A DNA stretch of 64,000 bases, taken from NCBI GenBank assembly GCA_905250115.1, contig CAJNOI010000008.1, forward strand, positions 697,822 to 761,821, in the 5' to 3' direction. Positions 55,082-64,000 of the stretch are shown piece after piece. Under the pieces are notes generated by a model, which was not told where the DNA came from, made no database searches, and worked only from the letters and a program-made list of their open reading frames with translations. Numbering within the stretch: the stretch's first letter is position 1; each line of letters opens with the position of its first letter. A program made the translations under genes and the position numbers. Source of the DNA: Adineta steineri (lineage: Eukaryota > Rotifera > Eurotatoria > Adinetida > Adinetidae).

Positions 55082-55793
55082 AATGGAAATTCTTAGAGCG
55101 AAACATCAATTAATAAACATTTCTTTCTTATATTAGATTTTTGCTTTTTTTTCTAGTTACGAATTCAATAAATTAGATAATATATATTGTTCATGCAGAG
55201 AGATAACAATTGAAAACTATCATCGATTTCTTTGTCAATTTTCAGTAGAGGAGGTTCTTTTCTTGTTCGGTCAAATCATAATCGATTTTCATACTATCGC
55301 ATTACATCTTAGACCGCCAGATGGTACTTAAGACATCAAGAGCTTGTTCATCATAGAATTATTTTCTCGTCTGATAGATAAAATAAACAAAATATATTTT
55401 TTTAACTTTTTTCATAATTTTATTTGTGTTCTTCTCAATGTTGCTTTGATTAATGCTGTTACACAAAAGCAAAAAACAAAAAGAATAATGAAAAACAATT
55501 ACATAAAAACAGAAATCTACATGGATCATAACCTTGAACAAATATTATCTATACTTCCTTGTATTGTGATGAAATGCATATTTCAATTTCTTCGTTCGTT
55601 TCTTTGATGTTAATCTTAATCGAATCAAATTTATCTTAAGAAATATTTGTATCAATGGTGTCCATTGCATATAACTATTTGCTGGAATTTTTTTCATCAG
55701 TTTCTTTTTGCTAAGTTGTGAGTATGCAACACTCAATCTTACGTGCATGTCATTTGATGTTTTACGACACACGCAGACGGTGTTGCATAATCC
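55082..55793. other. Convergent 3' region of microprotein and AMD1 genes
   Basis: A+T-rich 700 bases between converging genes. An AATAAATTAG-type signal near 55167 may end the plus-strand transcript. The open frames here are short and of low complexity. No supportable gene. Confidence 0.5.
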
Positions 55794-57504
55794 TCAGCTT
55801 GGGTGTTTTTTGTAATAACTGTACATAAGATCGTGATCAACCAAACAAACAATTTGATGATCAATACGACCATAATCCGGATATAAACTCATTTTACGTT
55901 GGCCATCGAGACTTGTTGAAGCCTATGATGATAAGAAAAATTTATTAATTGATCAATGAAAAAGGAAATTTTGTTTTTCTTACCGTTCCACCAAAAATTG
56001 TTGTTGTAAATTTTCCTGGATTAAACATTTTTAAGATTTTACGTGTTAATTCTTGATATTGATTGTATGAAACATTCGTTTCAAAGCTAACATATGAAAA
56101 ATCTGGTTCTGGTGTTATATGAATGGTAAAATAATGACCGTCGGGTAATAAACCATTCATTGAATATCCACAGGGATCAAATAAATAATCGAAAATTTTT
56201 GCATTTGGAAATAATTTATCGATACCGGCTTTCTAAAGAATAAACAAGTTACACAATCTCAATTTTTAAATTAACAAAATATACTTTTGTTGCTTCAGCA
56301 GCTGAATTTGTATATTCTTGGTAGAAGATTTTCATTTTTTCTTCATCTAAATCAGTCATGATTATTTCCAATGTTTGATCCGTTTTTGTACTGACACATG
56401 TTTTATCAAGTGTATACAAATACCTAGAAAAACAAAAAAATATTCCCATATACCAAAGAAAATATTCAATGCATCGAGCATTTTCTCACGATTAAATCTT
56501 ATTCCTCTTTCATGTTATGTTCTAGAAAAAATATTTGCAAATCGAATTCAAGAATGCAGAAAAATAAGTAATTAAATACATGCAATTCTGTGTTCTAGAA
56601 TGTTCTTAACACGCACGTTCATATGAGAATAGAATGCAAATATCGCAATATCTTTTTTTTTGAAAAAGAAATCTTTGTTTACGAATGTCTTATTTATTAA
56701 TAATAAGCTTGAGATATTCGATATATTAGAAAATAACTATTTTTTAATCCTGCGACATTTATTTAACCTTTGTTCTGATTAATTTAACTTACCAACAATC
56801 AACATTAGTACGACCGAGAACGTAAGCCGAACCACCTGAAAGGAACGAGAAAAACAATATTAAGAAATTACACAATGATGTCATTATTTTAATGATATTT
56901 ACCTTCGAAGATTGAATCGAGATAAGAAACCTAAACAATGACGACATTTTTTTTACTCTACAGAAAATTTCATTTAATTAAGTATTTACTTCATGATCAA
57001 AACTCGTATGTGGTGCTTTTTGTAATTCTGGTCGAAGAAATTTGCGACGACTATAGAAAATTTGCTACAAAAAAAGAAGAAAACATAGAAATTATATGGA
57101 AAAAAACGTGTTTTTTTCTTACATCAACAACATCAAATCCACAATATTCGCGTGCAAGTTCTAACATTGGTTGTACGGCATGAAGTAATGTTGTTTCACC
57201 GCATGTTTTTAAAATAAAATGCGTTTGAAATACAAACATACTTGATTCACTTAATACATATGTATCAGTTGTTGCCGATTGTGCGTATGTAAGCACTTTA
57301 CAATTGACCAAATTTAATACTTCTTCAATAAGATCCCTTTAAAATAAAAAATAGGATTTCAATTATAATTTTATTGTTATTAGTTAATTACCGTGGAATA
57401 TTTCGTAAATCATTACATTTTGTAGATTTATTCGAACCGTTGTTACCGTTAATAAACCAAATTTCTAAGAGCTTTTCGGCTCCTTCAAAGAAATGGCCAG
57501 TCAT
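55794..57504 (-). CDS. AMD1: S-adenosylmethionine decarboxylase proenzyme
   Basis: Pyruvoyl enzyme that makes decarboxylated SAM for spermidine and spermine synthesis in the cytosol. About seven exons. The start at 57504 ([17 protein letters not shown]) aligns with the animal N-terminus HFFEG.EKLLE. The self-cleavage site is in [10 protein letters not shown], with the pyruvoyl-forming Ser at about residue 69 (Ser68 in human). Other blocks are [37 protein letters not shown] and [16 protein letters not shown]. The last exon ends YYKKHPS. The frame stays open upstream to 57576, so an N-terminal extension (MLFSTSNFCRLSAKHLEK...) cannot be excluded, but homology favours 57504. Confidence 0.95.
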
Positions 57505-58485
57505 TACAAACGTTCGTATATATTTTTCGAGGTGTTTTGCTGATAAGCGACAGAAGTTTGAAGTTGAAAAAAGCAAGTTGCGCTCTATAAGCGGACGAAT
57601 ATATTATTTTCCTTTATATATTCTATAACATATATATATGTTTTTTTTCTCTTGCTTTTCCCCCACGCCTTTCTCTATTTTCTTTCTTTGTCATTCTTCT
57701 TATTTTATCGTTATCAGGAAAAAATAATGCCCTTATTGCAAAATTACACTCGTAAATAATGGACGACAGAAAAATAGATTTTTGCGTTCTACCGCTTTTG
57801 TATTCTCTTCTATTTTTCTTCTACAACTCAAAAACAACTAGCAACAGGGTAAAGTTCGTTATATTTAGGAATGCAGAAAGGGCAAAACACGTCATCTGTC
57901 GATTACAGTACTCTTCCATTTCATCAGTCGATTCACATTTTTAACCAAATTCTTTCTCATATTCTTATTTTAACATAATATATGATCGTAAAGTGCAAAG
58001 AAATATTAAAAGTTTTTTCTACTTTTTAACATATATATTCCGTCGTCATAGCTACTACGATTTTGTTTTACATTTGACGACCGTCCAAACAAAAAATAAA
58101 ATAAAACAAATCAGATCTATTAATATACCTTGCGAAATTATTTCGATTTACTGACGTATGTATCAATGACGACATAAATTGCTTTGAATTAGTCATATAA
58201 ATACACATGAATGCAGCTTTTCTTTCATTAAAGCATATTAATATTATTAATCAAAAAAAAAGAACACCAGAATATTGAATAAGTGTGTATTTCATACGCA
58301 CTTATCAAATAATGTGCACACTGAGAACGTTCGTGCAAAAAAGAAAAAAAAATGAATGACTAGCTAATTGCACACAAATAAAAAAGTGTATATATATATA
58401 TTTACACAAAAAAAAAGAATTACAAGAGAATATCCAACAATAACATTCTCAGGATTGAACAAAAATATTAAATTGAGAAATATCA
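57505..58485. other. Spacer between KCTD-like and AMD1 genes
   Basis: About 980 A+T-rich bases between two minus-strand genes: 3' flank of the KCTD-like gene and AMD1 promoter/5' UTR. No clear coding exon. AMD1 of vertebrates has a regulatory short upstream ORF; I could not identify a convincing equivalent here. Confidence 0.5.
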
Positions 58486-59861
58486 TCACATACGTGAGCC
58501 ACGTTCCTGTAGAATCTGAAAAAACAACAAATTCGTATTTTTTGTTTTTCTTTCATTAATTCTTCTTACTTTAACTCGTTCAGATACAGAAGTATTATTA
58601 TCTTCTCTTGTACCTCGATCATATTGTTTCGACACAATACATAAAAATTCACCTTCAGGATACATATAACTTGACCCAACAGGTGAATGGCCGATTAGCT
58701 GAATATATATATATATTAAAAATGCAAATCAACAAATTTGGTTTTTAATAACAATTACCTGTTCAAATTTCCAACCATCACTTAATGAAGACATCAATTG
58801 TGTTACTTCTTTCTCTTGACATTGTATTACTCGATAAACACGACTTGTTCGACACTATAAAATAATGAAAGACTTTTATTGTTGTCTGACTGTATGAAAT
58901 ATCTTTCGTCATAATTCAAGACTAGGTTTTCAGATACATTTGTTTATGATTTCGAAAGAATATTATCTTATCAAAATTCATGATAAAATTGTTTCGAACT
59001 AATTTATCTCATTGTTTGCACTTTTATGTGTAGTCTAAACGTTTCACATTTTGTGCATAACTTGACGAAATTATTATTTCATTCTATACGTTTAGTATAT
59101 CTCATTTCGAATATTATTTCTCTTTTGAATTTTAACAAAAGAAAAAGTAATAAAACTCTACCCTGTGGACATTATGCCGTACTATTAATCTATCGGTTAG
59201 AAACGTAACAAAATTATAAATATTCATAAAATCAAAATAAATAAGCTATCTGATCAAAAAATATCTCTTGATTACATAATTACAAAGAAACTTACATCAT
59301 TAAATTTTCGTCGATCTCTTTCTCGAATTTTTTCTTTAACTAGTTCAATTAATGGTCGTATATTATAAAATTCTGCTTCTTCAAGTACGCCTTCTTCGAC
59401 AAGATTTGTTTCGAGAATTAATTTACCATGACGTAGATAACTATATATAGAAAAGGAAAAAATATAAATAAATATATCGTAATAATTAATATCGATTCTT
59501 TTACTTTAATACTACATTAAAATAATTTGGATCACGATCGATTAAATATGCTCCTTTATCATCCTATATTAACAAAAAAGATAATTTAAATAATTTATAT
59601 AATTAAAAACCAATGAAAACATACAACATCCGTTTTAAGATCAGGTTCATATTGACAAAGACGACCAAGAAATGATTCTTCTTTTGATAATGTTGAGCGA
59701 GTTGTCATAAAATGTTTACCACCAACATTTAATAAAACCCAATCACGTTTAGCATCTGATGATGATGATGTTGTTGAAGTTGACATTGGACGGGTATCAA
59801 TATGAACTATTGAATTAGTATCACCATTTTTTTGACTTGAAAAATTATCATTTGTCAACAT
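58486..59861 (-). CDS. KCTD5: KCTD2/5/17-family BTB protein (CUL3 adaptor)
   Basis: Cullin-3 ubiquitin-ligase substrate adaptor forming BTB pentamers. The start at 59861 gives a disordered S/T-rich lead ([14 protein letters not shown]). The T1/BTB domain follows: [18 protein letters not shown], then [24 protein letters not shown], then [28 protein letters not shown]. The C-terminal KCTD5-type region reads [27 protein letters not shown], then [10 protein letters not shown]. The very end, ILQERGSRM, is identical to human KCTD5. Five exons. The frame is open further upstream to 59933, but the extra residues are low-complexity F/L. The vertebrate paralogues KCTD2, 5 and 17 are co-orthologues; the symbol is used for the group. 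Confidence 0.94.
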
Positions 59862-60425
59862 TTTATCAGAGAAAAACAGCTCAGAATGAAAAAAAAAGAA
59901 GTTATCTAGACGTTCGAACAATAGAGAAAGCACAATACAGTATGCTTATATTGAACATTAATTGATTACTATATATATCCAATACGATTTGACTAGATGG
60001 CAGCAGTCATTAATATAGATTAAATCAGCAAAAGAATCTAGAAGAAATATTTTTTATAGTATATGGTTTTAGATCTATATATTGATTCATTCAATGTGTG
60101 TATGTCTGACTAAAATGAGAAATAATATGAAATATTAATTAATATTTGACCTTCTACTACATGAAAGAAACAGAAACGACACTTATTTTTTTTCTCTCTC
60201 TCTCTATATTTCTCATGTCGTAATATTAACTATTGTCAGAGTTAGTACAATCATTGGTTGCTTTTGCCGATCGAAAGTAATTTTCTTTTTTTTTTGCCTC
60301 ACCCCCTCTGTCTCTCTGTCTCTCTCTCTCTCTCGCAGTATATATATATATATATTTATGCTTTCATAATTTGGTAAAATTGTCACCTTCGCGCTTGAGT
60401 GTTATTATACATAATATTATTGATA
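59862..60425. promoter_or_regulatory. Divergent promoter region, KCTD5-like / 59-residue ORF
   Basis: Between two diverging genes. Holds CT microsatellites (about 60193-60206 and 60307-60335), then a GCAG and a TA-dinucleotide run (60339-60354) about 75 bases before the plus-strand ATG. The TA run could serve as a TATA element; the C/T tract ending GCAG could also be a splice acceptor. Confidence 0.45.
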
Positions 60426-60605
60426 ATGGACAAGTTTTTTTCTCCCGGTGGTATCTTCCATGAACATCCTGCCAATGATTATCGAATAACATATACAGGA
60501 CCATATCCACCACCCGGTTTTACTCTTTATCATGATTCAATATCATTCGTCAGTGCCGACCAAATTCCATTTGCAATTTCACCATTTGGCTGTCAACCAC
60601 ACTGA
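60426..60605 (+). CDS. 59-residue orphan protein
   Basis: Not recognised. Single-exon frame of 59 residues, rich in P, F, Y, H and G: FFSPGGIFHEHPANDYRITY, then TGPYPPPGFTLYHD, ending SPFGCQPH. There is no signal peptide or membrane helix. Composition is unlike the A/K/F/I-rich random frames of this window, and codon use looks like the neighbours. It is preceded by a TA-rich promoter-like run and followed within 30 bases by AATAAAATATAATAAAATAAA poly(A)-type signals. These support a real transcript. It could instead be the first or last exon of a larger gene. Confidence 0.6.
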   Translation: MDKFFSPGGIFHEHPANDYRITYTGPYPPPGFTLYHDSISFVSADQIPFAISPFGCQPH

Positions 60606-60754
60606 TATCTATATATTTTTTTGTAAATTTATACAATAAAATATAATAAAATAAACGTTAATAAAAAACTACATATTCTGCTTGTATAGATAAACAATTG
60701 TATATTTATTTTAAGACATGAAAAAAGAAAAGAAATAAGAAACAACATAATAGT

Positions 60755-61053
60755 TTAGTCAATATGGGATGGTACTGAAGCAACATTATCCGCATTGATA
60801 GAGGATTGTTGAAGAATTTTTAGAAGCATATTTCTGATTTCAATATTATATTGTGCAACGTCCGTTGCTGCAAAACCAAAATCCAAAAATCCATGAGGCC
60901 ATTCATCGACTACAGTTAGATGATGAGGAACTTTGAGATCGCGTAATCGTCGAGCAAATTCAATATTATCATCAATAAATGGATCTCAAAAAAAGGGGAT
61001 TTTTATTGAAAAGAATTTTTGTTATTTAATTATTACTTACCACGTGCACATGG
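60755..61053 (-). CDS. LIPE: Alternative terminal exons of hormone-sensitive lipase
   Basis: A 13-base microexon (61053-61041, PCAR plus one base) and a last exon (60984-60755) joined across a 56-base intron. They encode PCARDPFIDDNIEFARRLRD, then VVDEWPHGFLDF, and finish at a TAA. This parallels the upstream terminal exon ACHQDPLLDDSITFARHLRS...NLTHGFLSF and supplies the same catalytic Asp and His. The acceptor is in phase 0 and fits the donor after ...FPTTYLV just as the other exon does. The ARRLR and PHGFL wording is nearer to vertebrate lipase than the upstream copy. It may be a mutually exclusive 3' end or a duplicated remnant that still splices. Confidence 0.75.
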
Positions 61054-61198
61054 CTATAAAGTAGAAAATAGAAAAAGAAAAGAAGACAATATTATATATA
61101 TATTTATTATTTGAAAATAATATCTAGTTTTTCATTTCATTTCAATTAAAAACAACTACAAAAAACGAAAAACAATATTAGTCGTGAAAGATTCATTC

Positions 61199-63967
61199 TT
61201 AATTAATATCTGTAAATGTTGAGATTGGAAAAATTGGATTTGTAAGTGGTGTTAATTTTTTTTTACTAAGTTTTTTGTTTTTATTTGATGGTAAAAATAA
61301 AGGTCCATCAATATGATATTTTCGTGCAAAATCATCCATTATACGATCAGTCGTTTTTTTACAATTACTATTTGCATTATAAAAACTTAGAAAACCATGT
61401 GTTAAATTATGTACAATAACCATATGATGTTCAACATCTAATGAACGTAAATGACGTGCAAATGTTATTGAATCATCCAATAAAGGATCTTGATGACATG
61501 CCTGAAATGTTTAAGTATTCTCAAAAATAAATATTTCTGTAACACAAATAACAACAGTCGAAAATTGCAAGATATATATATATATAGCTAAAGAATACGA
61601 ATGATATAGAAAATAAATGAACTTACAACAAGATAAGTTGTTGGAAATTGTCGAAGAATTTCATCGGATGCACGTAGTGGAGACATATGTGGAGTATTGG
61701 GTAAGGTTGATTCTCGTAATTTACGAAGAAGAAGAGCTTGACGTGAACCCATTATATCACCTAATTGTGTATAGTATGTATCTCCTCGAATATATTCTGG
61801 ACGTATTTCATTATTAGAAAGACTATCTGACTTCGAAGGAATTGGACCGGATGATGAGATACTATGTTCAATTTTACGTCGTTTTCCAATTAAACTGTCA
61901 TTCTGATCACTAATACTAGCAGATTCTAGTTCATCATGTGGTGGTTCATCATCAGCTTTAATACCAGCATAAGCAGCAAGACAACGCCAAAGAAAACCAG
62001 TATTTAATAATGGATCCATAATTGCCATCAATCGAGATGGTGACATACTAAATTATAATAACATAAATATTGTTAAACTTTCATAATTCATAAAATATCT
62101 TTCATATGTTCTATAAATAATCAATATCTATCAAAATGATCTGATAATTATTATTCAATCACGCATAACAATCAATCGACAATCTCTAATGTTTACTCCC
62201 TGTTATGACTGAAACTAACGTTTATCACAATATATCTTAATTAAGCGAAAAGGTCAATGATTATAAATTTACATTTTACTACATCATCGATTTATTAGAA
62301 TACAAATATATGATGTGACATATATTTATTATCAAATGGTTGAATTAGTTTTCCTGACAGGACGAAACAAAATAATATCTATTCGATCTATGTCATTTAC
62401 TTTTTTATCTAGCAAAATATAAGTTAAGGAACTCATTACAGAGAAAATGTTTTTTGTTCTAATTAATTACATATTCAATAGCAATTATCGTATATATTAC
62501 CTGTAGCCAAGTAGAAATGGTGTATAAAAACAAATAATTGAATCGGGTTTTCTTAAACCAGCTTCAATTGCTTTTATGGTAACAATAGTGACTAGATTAC
62601 CACCGGCACTATCACCAGCTAATAAAAGTGTTTTACCAGTCCACCCAAGTTTATTGGCATTTTTTAAAATCCATGCATATGCATAAAAACATTCTTCAAT
62701 AGCACGTGGATATGGGTATTCAGGTGCTAATGAATAATCTATTGATACGATTGGTACTTCAAGGCCTAATGCCCAAGGTTTTAAATAAATCTATAACAGA
62801 AAAACAAATAATTTTTGTTTTTTTGAAAACTATTTAATATACTTCGTGAGTTGTAGATGATGTTGCAATAAATCCACCACCATGTATATGTATAAGAAGT
62901 TGATCACTCATTGGTAAAATTTTTGTTGATGCTATTTCTAGATCAGTTTTTTTTAGTGGTAATTCACTCATACCTTCACGTATTTCGTTGGATAAAAGTT
63001 TTATATTAACAAGTTGTCGTGGTTGTTCACTACCCGAACCCGTTGGATTATCTGAACCAGCTCCAATATTTCCAGCTGCACGTTCATTTGCTTCATCATC
63101 ACCGGAACTTGCTGTTGGTGGTGGAACAATAATTGAACCAATTTCAATAGGTTCAGGTCCAATTTGAAAATATTTCGATACAGTTACATTTGGTACGATA
63201 TAACGTGAACCCATTTTAACATAATCATGATCAACTATATTCCAAAATGATTTACAAAATAAATAATCACTATCACGAAATATCGCAGCACACTAGAAAA
63301 AGATTTCGCTATAATTAATAAGAAATAATTTAGAAATCAAACTTTTTTTGCTCGTTGTTCTGGAAATAAAATATATTTAGGTGCTGTCGCAAGACTAGCA
63401 GCTGCATATGATATTGATCGATTATAAGTTTCATAAAACGTAGCTAAACCAGCCAATAATAAAGTAAGCATCTTTTGCATGGATGGAGCAAACTTAAATT
63501 AAAAAAAGATATATTGTAGTGTTTGTAAAATACAAGTTTGTTTTTGCTTTAATTCTTACTTGAAAACCACATGTTCGTCCAAAAAAATATTCAGAATCAA
63601 ATGCAACCATTTTAAAATAATCAAGTTCAATATCCAATGGTACATGATCCGCATCTACCTAAATATTAAAAACAAAATATATTAATCGCTTCAGAAAAAA
63701 ATCTAATGTTAGCCTTTTTTTTTGTTTACGTACATATAATACTTTCTTTTCTGAATAATCAACCATTTTAACAGATAAGGCTATTATACGTTGCATTGCT
63801 AGAAGTGCTTTTGTCCAAGATTCAAGATCTTGAAATAACCGAGATGAATACATTAGATTAAATAAGAGACCAACACGTTTTGTATCAACTTGTCGAAGTA
63901 TATCTAATGTTCGTAAACATGCTTGACCATGTGCTACGACTAATGATCGATAACCACTAGCTCGAAC
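61199..63967 (-). CDS. LIPE: Hormone-sensitive lipase (partial; 5' exons beyond window)
   Basis: Cytosolic neutral lipase releasing fatty acids from diacylglycerol and sterol esters. The gene enters from the right edge: the first exon seen starts at an acceptor (63967, VRASGYRSLVVAHGQACL), so the N-terminus is missing. The HSL N-terminal domain includes LLFNLMYSSRLFQDLESW. The catalytic domain has the oxyanion motif HIHGGGFIA (about 62855-62890), SIDYSLAPEYPYPRAIEEC and the nucleophile motif GDSAGGNL. A long serine-rich/acidic regulatory insert (about 61750-61990, KRRKIEHSISSS) separates these from the Asp (DPLLDD) and His (THGFL). A low-complexity G/S/P insert lies at about 63010-63130. The stop at 61199 follows a basic tail (KNKKLSKKKLT). 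A second set of terminal exons lies just downstream. Confidence 0.94.
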
Positions 63968-64000
63968 CTGTTTTAAAAAGAAAAAGATTAGGAAATAATA

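Overview
The window is metazoan nuclear DNA. It is strongly A+T rich, and its compact genes are broken by many very short introns (mostly about 50-60 bases, GT...AG, with T-rich 3' ends). Every recognisable protein is an ordinary animal one: ataxin-3, the tubulin polyglutamylase subunit TPGS2, DCAF17, ITFG1, KCTD5-like, OSBPL9, MYG1 and others. Gene compactness, intron size, base composition and small hAT-type elements fit a rotifer, most likely a bdelloid. That assignment is inference. No RNA gene, CRISPR array or bacterial-type gene was seen.

Layout. 306-1892 (+): microsomal cytochrome P450. 2225-4468 (-): mitochondrial ATP synthase alpha, 9 exons. Divergent from it, to 9529 (+): PELP1/Rix1-like ribosome-biogenesis protein. 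10106-11782 (+): MYG1 exonuclease, with a hAT-type MITE in its first intron. 12117-14316 (-): surface ecto-nucleoside triphosphate diphosphohydrolase. 14317-20834: a 6.5-kb stretch with no gene that I can support. 20835-32194 (+): ARF GTPase, ribokinase, OSBPL9, COX6C and a calmodulin-like protein in head-to-tail order. 32195-38000: a repeat-rich district with a large inverted repeat, an A-rich minisatellite and a small secreted-peptide gene. That gene's 3.2-kb first intron holds about 22 copies of a 93-base repeat and a 10-N assembly gap.

51558-38614 (-): seven tightly packed genes in one direction: ITFG1, an unknown protein, TPD52-like, PET100, TPGS2, ataxin-3 and DCAF17. Gaps between most of them are 81-213 bases, and several have a splice-acceptor-like T-tract/AG immediately before the ATG. 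This suggests polycistronic transcription with trans-splicing. 51559-53543 carries a second hAT MITE. Then come a 66-residue membrane microprotein (+), S-adenosylmethionine decarboxylase (-), a KCTD2/5/17 protein (-), a 59-residue orphan ORF (+) and the 3' part of hormone-sensitive lipase (-), which runs off the right edge.

Functionally this is a housekeeping neighbourhood: respiration (ATP5F1A, COX6C, PET100), polyamine synthesis, lipid handling (OSBPL9, lipase), vesicle traffic and ubiquitin signalling. The most novel-looking items are the secreted-peptide gene with its 93-base array, a recent internal duplication in ataxin-3 that doubles its ubiquitin-interacting motif, and two interchangeable terminal exon sets in the lipase. 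The dense minus-strand cluster and two short transposons with perfect 8-base target duplications also stand out.
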